Numbered from the stretch's first letter, positions 28,523-37,886 are shown. The stretch: DNA of 62,697 bases from a bacterium (GCA_030430075.1 JAUIGN010000052.1:1-62697), one strand, 5' to 3'. Numbers and translations: made by a program. Notes: generated by a model from the sequence alone, not told the origin.

Positions 28523-29728
28523 CTAAGCTCCGTATTTGCCTAATCTTCCCGCGTTCGCCAAGGCCAACGTCATCAGATGTTTGGCCTCAAATTGTCCCAA
28601 GCCGCCGCGAATACAGCTACTTTCGTTGAATTCGTGGAGTCCGTCGGGGCGGCAGCAGTCGGAGGCCAACACCGTGGGGACGGGGTGCCAACTGTGGCTT
28701 TGGAGGAACGCGGGGGTGCTGTGGTCTCCGGTCACGATCAGCACGGCCGGGTCCAGCGCGACAACCTTGGGAAGGGCGGCGTCGAAATCCTCAATCCGGG
28801 CCACTTTGGCATCAAAATTCCCATCTTCACCGGTGCTGTCTGTGTACTTGTAATGCAGGAAGAAGAAATCGTAGGAATCCCAATTCTCCGCCAGCGTCTC
28901 GACCTGCTCGTCCAGGGTCTGTGCGGCGCCGACGATCTCCATGCCGACCAGTCGCGCCAGTCCCTTGTACATGGGGTAAACGGCAATCGCTGCGGCCCGC
29001 AGACCGTAGACGTCCTCGTACGTCGGCAGATTCGGCTTTTCGGCGAATCCACGCATCGTGTGAAAATTCGCCTTGGGCTGATCGGCCAGCAGTTTACGAG
29101 CCTGTGTGAGGAATTCGCGGGCCACTTCGGCCGTCTTCTGGCTGGCATCGTCGTCGGCGACGGGGTCGAGGGGCGGGACACCGGTCGCCTGTGGATCGGT
29201 GTCCCGAACGTTGCCTCCCAACCCGGGACCGCGCAGCACGACGACGAACCGATGCTCCTTGACCGGCTCGACAAAGATCTCGATGCCGGGGATGGAAACC
29301 TCCCGCAGTTTCCTGGCCAGCGGCGCGCTCTCTTCGGTGGGAATCCGTCCGGCGCGGCGGTCCGCGATGTTGCCATCATCGTCGAGCGTACAGAAATTAC
29401 AGCGAATGGCGACGTCACCCGCTTCCAACTCGAAGCCGATGCCGGTCGCCTCAAGGGCCCCACGGCCAATCCTGTATTTGAGGGGATCGTATCCAAACAG
29501 GCCAAGGTGTCCGGGCCCGCTGCCGGGACTGATGCCGGGGGCAACCGGAATGCTGGCCCCTTGAACGCCGCGTGCGGCGAGCTGATCCAGGTTAGGCGAG
29601 TTGGCGGTCTCGAGTTCGGTTTTTCCACCGGCTGCCATTGGCAAGCCACCCAATCCGTCGGCGACCAGCATGACAATCTTGGCGCCGTTCTTGGTGTGCA
29701 GGTCACGCGTCAGCTCGTGGATGTCCAT
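28523..29728 (-). CDS. apgM: 2,3-bisphosphoglycerate-independent phosphoglycerate mutase, archaeal type
   Basis: The ATG at 29728 ('MDIHELTRDL') gives 401 residues, the usual length for this family; the open frame begins 90 nt earlier. The metal-binding opening 'MLVADGLGGLP' is followed by 'ETANSPNLDQLAARG' and the conserved 'SGPGHLGLFGYDPL' block that holds the phosphorylated residue region. C-terminal 'TGDHSTPAFLQSHSWHPVP' supplies metal-binding Asp and His residues. It interconverts 3- and 2-phosphoglycerate in glycolysis. The gene is divergent from glucose-6-phosphate isomerase, which suggests a small glycolysis locus. Confidence 0.92.
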   Translation of the reverse strand: MDIHELTRDLHTKNGAKIVMLVADGLGGLPMAAGGKTELETANSPNLDQLAARGVQGASIPVAPGISPGSGPGHLGLFGYDPLKYRIGRGALEATGIGFELEAGDVAIRCNFCTLDDDGNIADRRAGRIPTEESAPLARKLREVSIPGIEIFVEPVKEHRFVVVLRGPGLGGNVRDTDPQATGVPPLDPVADDDASQKTAEVAREFLTQARKLLADQPKANFHTMRGFAEKPNLPTYEDVYGLRAAAIAVYPMYKGLARLVGMEIVGAAQTLDEQVETLAENWDSYDFFFLHYKYTDSTGEDGNFDAKVARIEDFDAALPKVVALDPAVLIVTGDHSTPAFLQSHSWHPVPTVLASDCCRPDGLHEFNESSCIRGGLGQFEAKHLMTLALANAGRLGKYGA

Positions 29729-29918
29729 GAAAATTCTTCTTTTTCTTGCAGTGCTGTTTCGATCAGTCAGGCGACCGCTGGTCGTACGCCCTTTGTCGTA
29801 CCAGAAACGCGTCTTCAAGCAACCGGGTGGGTGGCCAACCTGTGGGAACTCGGCTATTCTCGTCGCATTGAGCGTTCCCGGATTTTCCGATTTCTTGGTG
29901 GGATAGCGAGAAGCAAGG

Positions 29919-31340
29919 ATGAGTTCTGCGGCAAATCAATCGCTCCGATTTGATTACGAAAATGCGTTTTTTGCCGACCAGGATTTCTCGGTCGAGCGGC
30001 TCAAGGCCCTCGGTCCGCAACTGGATGCGGCACGACGTGAGGTCGTGGAGACCGATGCGCAGCAGTTTGCGGCTGGCGAGGCCGCCATTCCGGCGGAAAA
30101 GCGGCCCTTGGATGCCGGATTTTTCGAACTCCCGCAGCGGCTGCTGGACGCGTATTACGCAGACCGGCAGGGGAGTGAACTGGGTCGAATCATGCAGACC
30201 GCGACGCGGCTGCGGGAATCGGTGGACCGGGTCGTCGTACTCGGCATCGGGGGCTCGTACATGGGCGCCAAGGCCCTGATGGACGCCTGCTGCCAACCGT
30301 ATTTCAACGAGCTCTCACGGGGCGAGCGGGGCAGTTATCCGCGGATGTATTTTGAAGGGAACAACGTCGACAATGACGCCTCACAGGGGCTGCTGTCGTT
30401 GTTGGGCAACGGTCGGGCTGCAACGTCGGTCGACGACCGCTGGGCGATCGTCGTGATCAGTAAGAGCGGCGGGACGCTGGAGACGGCGGCCGCCTTTCGG
30501 CAGTTTCTGTCGGCGCTCAAGTCAAGCTGCCAAGATCCGGCCGACGTGGCCCAGCGGGTCATTCCGGTCACCGGCAGTGCGGGGAAGCTGTTCGAACTGG
30601 GCCAGGCGATCGGTTGCCCCGAGGTCTTTCCGGTGCCGGACGGCGTGGGCGGCCGGTTCTCGATTCTCTCTGCCGTCGGCTTGTTGCCGGCCGCGATCTT
30701 GGGCATCAACGTGATCGAACTGCTGCAGGGCGCGGTCGCCATGAATGAGCATTTTCGCACCGCACCGGTCGGCGAAAACGCGGTTCTCGACTACGTGGGT
30801 ACGGCCCACCTGTGGGAACAAAAAGGGGCCAATATCAGGGTCCTGTCCGTCTGGTCAAAGGCCCTCGAGGCGGTCGGCCTCTGGTACGACCAACTTCTGG
30901 CGGAGAGCCTGGGCAAAGACGAACGGGGGGCAACGCCGCTGACGACCGTCAACACACGCGATCTCCATTCGCGGGCTCAACAACACCAGGAAGGCCGCCG
31001 CGACAAACTCATCACCAACCTGATCGTCGACCAATGGCGGTGCGACCCGCTGGCGGTAGGCCACAGCGACGACGACCAGGACGACCTCAACCGGCGAGCG
31101 GAGAAGACGCTGCCGGAGATCATGTCCGCGGCCATCCAAGGAACCAACCAGGCATACCGGGAAGTCGGGCGTCCCACGGCCGATATCCACCTGCCGCAAT
31201 CCAACCCCGCGTCGCTCGGCCAGTTTTTCCAGATGATGATGTTGGCAACCGTCGTGGAAGGCAGACTGATTGGCATCAACCCCTACGGCCAACCCGGGGT
31301 GGAGGCGTACAAAAAGAACACCAACCGCATCCTCGGCTAA
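29919..31340 (+). CDS. pgi: glucose-6-phosphate isomerase
   Basis: The 473-residue protein is close to the shorter Bacillus-type enzymes. It has two SIS-type halves: 'VLGIGGSYMGAKALMDA' around residue 108, and 'VISKSGGTLETAAAF' in the second. The C-terminal part has 'IHLPQSNPASLGQFFQMM' and 'NPYGQPGVEAYKKNTNRIL', a classic PGI signature with the catalytic Lys region. It interconverts glucose-6-phosphate and fructose-6-phosphate in the cytoplasm. A purine-rich GAGAAGCAAGG precedes the ATG. A hairpin of the twin-hairpin repeat family follows 13 nt after the stop. Confidence 0.94.
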   Translation: MSSAANQSLRFDYENAFFADQDFSVERLKALGPQLDAARREVVETDAQQFAAGEAAIPAEKRPLDAGFFELPQRLLDAYYADRQGSELGRIMQTATRLRESVDRVVVLGIGGSYMGAKALMDACCQPYFNELSRGERGSYPRMYFEGNNVDNDASQGLLSLLGNGRAATSVDDRWAIVVISKSGGTLETAAAFRQFLSALKSSCQDPADVAQRVIPVTGSAGKLFELGQAIGCPEVFPVPDGVGGRFSILSAVGLLPAAILGINVIELLQGAVAMNEHFRTAPVGENAVLDYVGTAHLWEQKGANIRVLSVWSKALEAVGLWYDQLLAESLGKDERGATPLTTVNTRDLHSRAQQHQEGRRDKLITNLIVDQWRCDPLAVGHSDDDQDDLNRRAEKTLPEIMSAAIQGTNQAYREVGRPTADIHLPQSNPASLGQFFQMMMLATVVEGRLIGINPYGQPGVEAYKKNTNRILG

Positions 31341-31353
31341 CTCGCGAGTGGTT

Positions 31354-31380
31354 CGAGGCCCAGCCTCGCCGGTGGGCTGT
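31354..31380 (+). repeat. partial twin-hairpin repeat after pgi
   Basis: CGAGGC-CCA-GCCTCG (31354-31368) forms the first hairpin of the dispersed element, followed by a decayed 'CCGGTGGG' segment. It lies just after the pgi stop, the same position relative to a gene end as the copies at 15907, 36818 and 39845. Confidence 0.45.
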
Positions 31381-31473
31381 CTGACCAACCGAAAACTCTG
31401 CAACAAATTGGCTCAGAAAAGGGGCCCGTCCCTTTTCGCGTTCCGGCACACAGATGCTCAAGAGGATCACCCC

Positions 31474-32160
31474 ATGACGACAGAACTTACTTGGCTCGGA
31501 CATGGCAGTTGGGCAATCAAGGTGGGTGACCATTCGATATTGTTGGACCCCTTCCTCAACGACTCGCCAACCGCCCCGGTCAAGGCGGATGCTGTCGAAG
31601 CGGACTACATCCTGGTGTCGCATGGCCATTTCGACCACGTGGCGGATGTCGCTGCCATCGCGAATCGAACCGGTGCCACGGTCCTGGCGGCCTTTGAAAT
31701 CAGCACGTGGTTCGAATCACAGCATGCGGTCAAGAATACGGTCGGCATGAACCTGGGCGGGGGTATCGACCTCCCGTTTGGGCGCGTGATGATGACGGTC
31801 GCCCATCACAGTTCGCAACTGCCGGACGGCACCTACGGCGGTAACCCGGGGGGGTTCGTGTTGACGCTCGCAGACGCCACGATCTACTTCGCCTGCGACA
31901 CGGCCCTCTTCTCGGATATGCGACTGATTGGCGATCGAGGCATCGACCTGGCGGTTGTCCCCATCGGCGATCTCTTCACCATGGGTCCAGCCGATTCGAT
32001 TGAAGCGATCAAGCTGATTCGCCCGCGGCGGGTCGCACCGGCCCACTACAATACCTGGCCGCCGATCGAACAGGACGCGGGGAAATGGGCGGAACAGGTC
32101 CGGGCGAACACGGACGCCGAACCGATCGTCGTCGCCCCAGGCGACAAAATTACGCTGTAG
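31474..32160 (+). CDS. UPF0173 metal-dependent hydrolase
   Basis: The ATG at 31474 has AGAGGA 8 nt upstream and starts 'MTTELTWLGHGSWAIKVGD', the usual N-terminus of the family; the upstream part of the open frame lies within pgi. The protein is 228 residues, a normal length. 'VSHGHFDHVAD' is the metallo-beta-lactamase HxHxDH zinc motif, and 'VAPAHYNTWPPI' supplies a C-terminal histidine. UlaG-like enzymes of this group hydrolyse phosphoesters or lactones; the physiological substrate of UPF0173 is unclear. It is probably cytoplasmic, and could be co-transcribed with pgi. Confidence 0.92.
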   Translation: MTTELTWLGHGSWAIKVGDHSILLDPFLNDSPTAPVKADAVEADYILVSHGHFDHVADVAAIANRTGATVLAAFEISTWFESQHAVKNTVGMNLGGGIDLPFGRVMMTVAHHSSQLPDGTYGGNPGGFVLTLADATIYFACDTALFSDMRLIGDRGIDLAVVPIGDLFTMGPADSIEAIKLIRPRRVAPAHYNTWPPIEQDAGKWAEQVRANTDAEPIVVAPGDKITL

Positions 32161-32271
32161 CCTGAGTTCGAGACGGTCTCGATCTCGGCACGCACCGGAC
32201 CGCGAGATTGATTCAGGCCCAGTACGCCGACGCTGGTGGGCTCGACAGGAAAGACGAAGGAGCAGTTCGCG

Positions 32272-33177
32272 ATGTTCACGCACGGTCCACGATGTTCGCC
32301 TCCCGCAATCGTTGCCGGCATGCTGCTACTGGCGTGCGCTTGCGGCAAGGCCCACGGCGCCGAACCTCTTCGCTGGAAGTTGGCGGCGGGCGAGACCTTG
32401 CAGGTCGCGTTCGTCCAGACGGCAAATACCGAAACGGTTGGCGCCGGGACGCCAACCACCATTTCAATTCTGATGGAAATGGAAATGACCTGGAAGGTTC
32501 GGGAGGTCGCCGAAGACGGGACCGCGACGTTGGTCCAGTCGTTCGACCGGCTGGCCATGTCGATGAGGACGGGCGATGTCGTGGCCGTCGACTATGACTC
32601 GGCACTGCCATCCAGTTCGCCTGCCGCACGAGAAATCGGTGCCGCCGTGAAACCGCTGATCGGCAGAACGTTCAGCCTGGTGATGAGCGACCGGGGGGCC
32701 ATCCGTGACGTCAAACTTGCCGCTGCTGACCAGCCTGCGGATGCCCCAGCGACGGCTGCGGGGATTGAATCGTTCTTTTCCATCGAGGGCATTTCGCGCG
32801 TCTTGCGACAGTCGGTGGTGGAACTGCCCGAACAGCCCGTGGAAACGGGCGCGACGTGGGAATCAACGAGCGAGATCGAATCGGCGTTGGGCGTACTTCA
32901 ACAGACCAACGTCTACTCGTACGCGGGCCCTGAGGAACGGGATGGACGGGCCGTTGAAAAGATCGGTGTCGAGTCGACACTGCAAGCCGACCAGGAAGGA
33001 CGACGATCAAAAACGACCATCAAGGCGCAGTCGCAAACGGGCGAACTCTGGTTTGACCGGCAGGCAGGGCGGCTTGTCGGCAGCCAGTTCGAACAACAGC
33101 TGACGACGCAACGCCCCTACCGAGACACCCGCATCGAAGTCCGCTCGACCTCCAAACTGACGACAACGTTCCGTTGA
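32272..33177 (+). CDS. secreted protein of unknown function (DUF6263-like)
   Basis: The start at 32272 is chosen because AAGGAG lies 10 nt upstream and a signal sequence follows ('AIVAGMLLLACACGKAHGA'). It could be processed as a lipoprotein at the Cys of 'LLLAC' or by signal peptidase I after 'HGA'. The 301-residue protein is all-beta, with 'GETLQVAFVQTANTE' near the N-terminus and repeated 'S.LQ..' strands. This resembles the DUF6263 family of exported proteins, though I hold that name loosely. The gene follows the UPF0173 gene by 111 bp on the same strand. Confidence 0.7.
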   Translation: MFTHGPRCSPPAIVAGMLLLACACGKAHGAEPLRWKLAAGETLQVAFVQTANTETVGAGTPTTISILMEMEMTWKVREVAEDGTATLVQSFDRLAMSMRTGDVVAVDYDSALPSSSPAAREIGAAVKPLIGRTFSLVMSDRGAIRDVKLAAADQPADAPATAAGIESFFSIEGISRVLRQSVVELPEQPVETGATWESTSEIESALGVLQQTNVYSYAGPEERDGRAVEKIGVESTLQADQEGRRSKTTIKAQSQTGELWFDRQAGRLVGSQFEQQLTTQRPYRDTRIEVRSTSKLTTTFR

Positions 33178-33204
33178 CCCGCGCTGGCGACGGCGGGGCG
33201 GCGA

Positions 33205-33555
33205 TCAGGATGCGGAGCCGCTGTCGCCGTCGGCTGGGGACGCTTCGTCCGGGACGCAGATCTGGATGTCATCTCCCTGCAGCCGCACGTCAAAGCGATC
33301 GACGCGGATCGACGGATTGTCGCACCAGGATCCGTCGCAGGTCTTGAATCGCCAGGCGTGCCAGGGACAGATCACGACGCCATCTTCGACGTAGCCGCCC
33401 GCCAACGATGCGCCCATATGCGGGCAGAAGTCGTCAATCGCCTCGTAAACACCCGCCTGGTTGAAGACGGCCACCATCCGTCCGTTCACGGCGTAGGCGA
33501 TGCCTTGGCCGTCCGGGATGTCTCCGACCTTCGCGACGGTATGATACTCAGCCAT
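33205..33555 (-). CDS. Rieske [2Fe-2S] ferredoxin
   Basis: The ATG at 33555 has GGTGGA 4 nt upstream and gives a 116-residue single-domain protein; the open frame from 33948 adds an unlikely leader. Cluster ligands are visible as C44-P-H46 ('CPHMGASL') and C63-P-W-H66 ('CPWHAWRF'), the standard Rieske spacing. Small soluble Rieske proteins carry electrons to oxygenases or nitrite reductase-like enzymes. No such enzyme is next to it, so the partner is unknown. The acidic tail ends 'DGDSGSAS'. Confidence 0.92.
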   Translation of the reverse strand: MAEYHTVAKVGDIPDGQGIAYAVNGRMVAVFNQAGVYEAIDDFCPHMGASLAGGYVEDGVVICPWHAWRFKTCDGSWCDNPSIRVDRFDVRLQGDDIQICVPDEASPADGDSGSAS

Positions 33556-34041
33556 GATTCCACCTTCCGGGTGAATTCCTCCGATGTCGCCGCACCGGCC
33601 TATGTCGAATCGTACTATGTGACCTTCGCCAAGCGTGTGCCGAATGCCGCACTGCCTTGGCACTCGCTTCCGCTTTATTTTAGCGGGGTTGGGTCTCGGA
33701 CCAACCGCGGGCTGACGCTCGCAGCCTGTCGATCCGCCCCCGTTGGTCGCTCGAACCCGCCTCAAGATGAACGACTTCGGTCCCACAAGCAAGGTGGAGC
33801 TGCTCATGCCGTGGCGAACGATCGGCCAGCCGCCCTTCGTCAGGGTCGCGCCGCTGCGGGGCGTGCCGCATCTCCTGGTCGCTCTGGCAGATGAACGAAC
33901 CGGCCGCATCGTACGTATGGGAGGCAAGACGCGGGGCCGGCGACTCACGAGACGACGTGTTGACCGACCGTTCCGGTCCGATCACCGCGGAGAACGGCTC
34001 CGGACGGGGGACTCTGTTTTGAGAAGAAAGCAACTGGCGAA
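33556..34041. other. 486-bp divergent region with an extended dispersed repeat
   Basis: This separates the Rieske gene (minus) from the MazG-like gene (plus). It contains a full twin-hairpin repeat at 33681-33728 with its extension to about 33801. The rest (33802-34041) is without recognisable features. No gene is supported. Confidence 0.6.
33681..33801 (+). repeat. twin-hairpin dispersed repeat, copy 3, with long extension
   Basis: The core (33681-33728) contains TAGCGGGGTTGGGTCTCGGA and GGGCTGACGCTCGCAGCCTG. The extension includes CGTTGGTCGCTCGAACC and AACGACTTCGGTCCCACAAG. The same core and extension are found together at 36818-36935, so the full element is about 120 bp. Confidence 0.75.
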
Positions 34042-34380
34042 ATGACATCAAGCGAACAACGGCCGCCGGGCAACCCGAACGTAGCGGTCCACGAATTTCA
34101 GCAACTGATCCGCACGATGTACTTCGAGAAGGACGCCGCGCGGGGCGTCGACGGGACCTTCATGTGGCTGATGGAGGAAATTGGCGAACTGGCCGCGGCA
34201 CTCCGCGAGGGCTCGCACGAAGACAAGATGGAGGAGTTCGCGGACGTCCTCGCCTGGTTGACGACGATCGCCAATGTCGCCGAGGTGGATCTGGCCGCAG
34301 CGATCACACGAAAATATGGGGCCGGTTGTCCCGGCTGTGGAAAATTCACCTGCGTTTGTGCCGACTCGGGTAAGCCGTAG
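34042..34380 (+). CDS. MazG-like nucleotide pyrophosphohydrolase with Cys4 tail
   Basis: The 112-residue protein has the all-alpha NTP-PPase core. 'EEIGEL' (residues 45-50) and 'EEFADVLAW' (64-72) form the EExxE...ExxD metal-binding set that hydrolyses nucleoside triphosphates to monophosphate and pyrophosphate. The C-terminus carries four cysteines (96, 99, 104, 106) in 'CPGCGKFTCVC', which probably bind zinc; standard MazG proteins lack this. No strong ribosome-binding site is seen. It may clear non-canonical or damaged nucleotides. The stop is 207 bp before the chosen start of the next gene. Confidence 0.85.
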   Translation: MTSSEQRPPGNPNVAVHEFQQLIRTMYFEKDAARGVDGTFMWLMEEIGELAAALREGSHEDKMEEFADVLAWLTTIANVAEVDLAAAITRKYGAGCPGCGKFTCVCADSGKP

Positions 34381-34587
34381 GATTTCGCGATGACCGTCGC
34401 ACAATTTTCGCTGCCCGGCGCGAGCGACCGTCGCCGCACGGCAGAGACCACGCGCACCGGTTTGGCCGCGGGATCACCGGGCGAATTGCCGCAGATCGGA
34501 TCCGGGCCCTTACCAGGGCATTTGCGGATGGTTGGGCAGGGAGTATCTTGTAGCGTTTCCGTCCGTTCGACCGCCTCTGGGAGTCGC

Positions 34588-36807
34588 ATGTCCAACGTGC
34601 CGCCAATCTCGCTTCGCCGGTTCCTGCCGAGCGTCTTGGGCGCAGTGGCCTGCATGCTGATTGGCGTGTGGGGGTCCGCCGGCTGGGCCGCGGCAACCAT
34701 CGACGCGGTCGAAATTGGGTTCCAAGGGCAACACAAGATGGGCTTTTGGACGCCTGTCTGGGTGACCGTCACGGCGACCGATGGCCCCGTTGCGGGTCAC
34801 TTGGAAATTCGCTCGGTGGACGGCAGCGGCGTCGCGGCCCGCGTTCGCGGACCCAACCAGGCGACCATTGACGCTGGGCAGACTGTGACGTTGCTGCAAT
34901 ACGTCAAGGTCGGACGTCCCCAGGCGGGTCTCACGGTCTCGCTGCGCGACGGCGATCAGGTACTTGCCACGGCGGACATCCGCTATCGAGACCGACCGCG
35001 CCCCCTGATGTCGGATGCCAATCTGATTCTTTCGCTGGGCGGTGAGATCGGCGTTGCCCAGGCGATGGCGCGTGATGCAACGGCAATCGATGTGACCCCG
35101 GTTCAGTTCACGGTCGCAGATCGGCTTCCTCGAGACTGGTTCGGCTATGAAGGCGTCGATGCGATCATCATGACGACGGGCGAGCACGGCCTGCTGAGTC
35201 AATTGTCGGCTCGGCAGACCGGCGCGATTCGTAACTGGGTCGAGATGGGCGGACAGCTTGTCCTCTGTGGCGGTGCGTCTGGCGCGGACTTGTTGCAGGC
35301 GCCGAGCGGCTCGCCGTTGCAAGCCATCGCCGAAATGGTCCCCGGCACCTTCCAGGACGTCGTCACCGTCGGCAATTCGGCCGCCTTGGAGAATTACACG
35401 GGTGGAGCCCAAAGCCTCTCCGTCGCAGAAGCCCGCCGGATTCGCATGACGCAATTGGAACAGGTCCGCGGGAACGTCGAACTGTATGACGAAGGCGTCA
35501 ACGGCCGACGTCCGATGGTGATTCGGGCTCCGTTCGGCTTTGGGCAGGTCGTCTTCGCGGCCTTCGACCTGGACCAGCCACCATTGTCCGAGTGGGAAGG
35601 CCGGTCAAGAATGGTCGTGAAGATTCTCCGCGGCACGCAAGCGGAAGAGAATCGGACCGTCGGGCGGCAACAGTCAGGGCAAGTGTCGCACGTTGGCTAT
35701 GACGACATGGTCGGCCAGTTGCGCGGGGCCCTGGATCAATTTACGAACGTGTCGTTTGTCGCCTTCTCGGTCGTCGCCGCGTTGATCCTCGTCTACATCA
35801 TCGTGATCGGACCGGTCGACTTCCTGTTGCTGAAGAACGTGCTGCGGCGGATGCAACTGACGTGGGTCACCTTTCCCCTCGCGGTCTGCGGCTTCATCGG
35901 GCTGGCAGTGGTGTTGCAGAGCCAGCTCAAGAACGACTCGGTGATTATCAACCAGGTCGACCTGATCGACGTGGACGCCAGCAGCGGCCTGTCCCGCGGG
36001 ACGACCTGGGCGCACCTCTACAGCCCGGTGACGGAAACCTACGACCTCACCCTGGCGCCGTTGGTGACCCGCGCCCCGGAAGCTGAAACATCCGGGCTGT
36101 TGTCTTGGCAAGGCATGCCCGGCGCGGGACTCGGGGGCCTGAATTCGACTTCGGCGCCGATCGCGTTCTCCCCGCCGTACACGATGTCGACAGACGTCGG
36201 TTCCCCGGTGATTGCCGGCCTCCCGATTCCAATCGGTTCGACGGCGGCCGTTTCCGCGCGCTGGTGGCAACGATCCGCATGGGAACATCAGACGACGCTC
36301 CGCTCGGACAACGACGACCTGCTGCAGGGGACCATCGTCAATCCGCTGGATGTAGAATTGCACGAGTGCATGTTGTTTTACTCGGTCTGGGCCTACGACC
36401 TCCAACGTACGCGCGGCCGTTTGGCGCCGGGACAAACGGCCCGCGCCGAAGACGAACGGCCGCGCAACCTGCAGTGGCGGATGACGCGCCGAGCGGTGCA
36501 GGACATGAAGGACGTGGCAACTCCCTGGGACCCTGCTTCCTTCGATGTGCCCCGCATCATGGAAATGATGATGTTTCGGGGCGTGGCCGGCGGCGACCAG
36601 TACACGAAGCTTACCCATCACTACCAGGCGTACACCGACTTGAGCGAACACCTGCAACGTGGCCGGGCCGTCCTGGTCGGCCGGGTCGACCAGCCTGGCA
36701 CGCGTCTGACGGTGGACGGGCACGCGGTCGACGACGACGCCGGTCGCCATTGGACCTTTTGTCGCATTGTGTTTCCCGTCGAGCGTGCTCAAGCCCGCAG
36801 CCAGTAA
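34588..36807 (+). CDS. large membrane-anchored protein next to an ABC ATPase
   Basis: The start at 34588 has GGGAG 4 nt upstream and gives a signal/anchor segment ('VLGAVACMLIGVWGSAGWAA'); a longer frame begins at 34390. The product is 739 residues. After a beta-rich exported region (about residues 40-380), two transmembrane segments lie close together in 'VAALILVYIIVIGPVDFLLL' and 'FPLAVCGFIGLAVVLQ'. A second exported beta-rich region extends to the C-terminus. 'GPVDFLLLK' is a motif of membrane proteins that accompany ABC or BatA/MoxR-type clusters. Function is unknown. The ABC ATPase gene 146 bp downstream may be part of the same system. Confidence 0.75.
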   Translation: MSNVPPISLRRFLPSVLGAVACMLIGVWGSAGWAAATIDAVEIGFQGQHKMGFWTPVWVTVTATDGPVAGHLEIRSVDGSGVAARVRGPNQATIDAGQTVTLLQYVKVGRPQAGLTVSLRDGDQVLATADIRYRDRPRPLMSDANLILSLGGEIGVAQAMARDATAIDVTPVQFTVADRLPRDWFGYEGVDAIIMTTGEHGLLSQLSARQTGAIRNWVEMGGQLVLCGGASGADLLQAPSGSPLQAIAEMVPGTFQDVVTVGNSAALENYTGGAQSLSVAEARRIRMTQLEQVRGNVELYDEGVNGRRPMVIRAPFGFGQVVFAAFDLDQPPLSEWEGRSRMVVKILRGTQAEENRTVGRQQSGQVSHVGYDDMVGQLRGALDQFTNVSFVAFSVVAALILVYIIVIGPVDFLLLKNVLRRMQLTWVTFPLAVCGFIGLAVVLQSQLKNDSVIINQVDLIDVDASSGLSRGTTWAHLYSPVTETYDLTLAPLVTRAPEAETSGLLSWQGMPGAGLGGLNSTSAPIAFSPPYTMSTDVGSPVIAGLPIPIGSTAAVSARWWQRSAWEHQTTLRSDNDDLLQGTIVNPLDVELHECMLFYSVWAYDLQRTRGRLAPGQTARAEDERPRNLQWRMTRRAVQDMKDVATPWDPASFDVPRIMEMMMFRGVAGGDQYTKLTHHYQAYTDLSEHLQRGRAVLVGRVDQPGTRLTVDGHAVDDDAGRHWTFCRIVFPVERAQARSQ

Positions 36808-36817
36808 TCGACCCATC

Positions 36818-36935
36818 AAGCGAGGCCTAAGCCTCGCACCAATCGCGAACTGACGCACGCGCCCCATTCATCCGCTCTGGTTGGTCGCCAGGACTTGACT
36901 CAAAACAAACGACTTTGGCCCCACAAGCAAGCTAG
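36818..36935 (+). repeat. twin-hairpin dispersed repeat, copy 4, with long extension
   Basis: AGCGAGGCCTAAGCCTCGC is a perfect hairpin, followed by ACCAATCGCGAACTGACGC. The extension GGTTGGTCGCCAGG and AACGACTTTGGCCCCACAAG matches 33740-33801. It starts 11 nt after the stop of the membrane protein gene and ends 18 nt before the GTG of the ABC ATPase gene. Confidence 0.78.
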
Positions 36936-36953
36936 CCCCCTCGGACCACCGAC

Positions 36954-37886
36954 GTGATAGAAGCGCACGACTTGACCAAGAAGTACGGTGACATGTACGC
37001 CATTCGCTCGATCGAGTTGAAGCTCGACGAGGGCGATCTGTTCGGCTTCATCGGACCCAACGGGGCCGGCAAGACGACCACCATGCGGATCATCGCCACG
37101 CTACTGAATCCGACCTGGGGTGAAGCGTACGTGTGCGGCAACTCGATCTACACGAAAGCCAAGGAAATCCGGCGACTGGTCGGATACATGCCGGACTTTT
37201 TCGGGGTGTATGACGACATGAAGGTCATCGAGTACCTCGAGTTCTTCGCAGCGGCCTACCGCATTAAAGGCCCGGCACGTAAGAAGCGGTGCGAAGAGAT
37301 GCTCAACATCGTCGACCTCGACTTCAAACGAGACGCCTACGCAAACACCCTGTCACGCGGTCAAACACAGCGACTGGGGCTCGCCCGCACACTGTTGCAT
37401 GACCCGCAAGTCCTGCTGCTTGACGAGCCGCTCAGCGGCCTCGACCCGCGAGCCCGTATCGAGATGCGGAACTTGCTCCGGCGGTTGGGACAGATGGGCA
37501 AGACGATCATCGTTTCCAGCCACATCCTTCCCGAACTGGCCGACATCTGTAACCGAGTGGGAATCATTGACCGCGGCGTCATGCACGTCAACGCCACCGT
37601 CGCCGAAGTGATGAAGCAGGTTCGCGAGCGGACCATCCTGAATGTGGCGGTCAAACAGGACATCGATCGGGCCGCACAACTGCTTGAATCGCACGAGTTG
37701 GTCGAGGCCGTCGACATGCACGACGGCTGCCTGCTGGTCACCTTGGCCGAACGTGTCGAAGATTACAGCGAACTGGCGTCGGTACTGATCCAGAACGGAC
37801 TCTCCCTGACCCTCTTCCGGGAAGAGGAGGTGAACCTGGAGTCGGCATTCATGGCCCTGACAAAGGGAATGGGCGAGAAGATCTAA
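36954..37886 (+). CDS. ABC transporter ATP-binding protein, CcmA/GldA type
   Basis: The 310-residue ATPase is read from a GTG at 36954 ('VIEAHDLTKKYGDMY'), which fits the family start although no clear ribosome-binding site precedes it. Walker A is 'GPNGAGKTT', the signature is 'LSRGQTQRL', Walker B is 'VLLLDEPLSGLD', and a switch His lies in 'IIVSSHILPEL'. The roughly 90-residue C-terminal tail is typical of CcmA-like (GldA, DRA-family) exporters, which need a separate membrane permease. None follows: the next 866 bp are gene-free. The upstream membrane protein or a distant gene may supply it. Confidence 0.9.
   Translation: MIEAHDLTKKYGDMYAIRSIELKLDEGDLFGFIGPNGAGKTTTMRIIATLLNPTWGEAYVCGNSIYTKAKEIRRLVGYMPDFFGVYDDMKVIEYLEFFAAAYRIKGPARKKRCEEMLNIVDLDFKRDAYANTLSRGQTQRLGLARTLLHDPQVLLLDEPLSGLDPRARIEMRNLLRRLGQMGKTIIVSSHILPELADICNRVGIIDRGVMHVNATVAEVMKQVRERTILNVAVKQDIDRAAQLLESHELVEAVDMHDGCLLVTLAERVEDYSELASVLIQNGLSLTLFREEEVNLESAFMALTKGMGEKI

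Noticed and set aside
28577..29953. 458-codon plus-strand ORF
   Set aside because: It is antisense to the phosphoglycerate mutase gene, which has full family motifs.
35674..36867. 397-codon minus-strand ORF
   Set aside because: It is antisense to the membrane protein gene and shows no motif.
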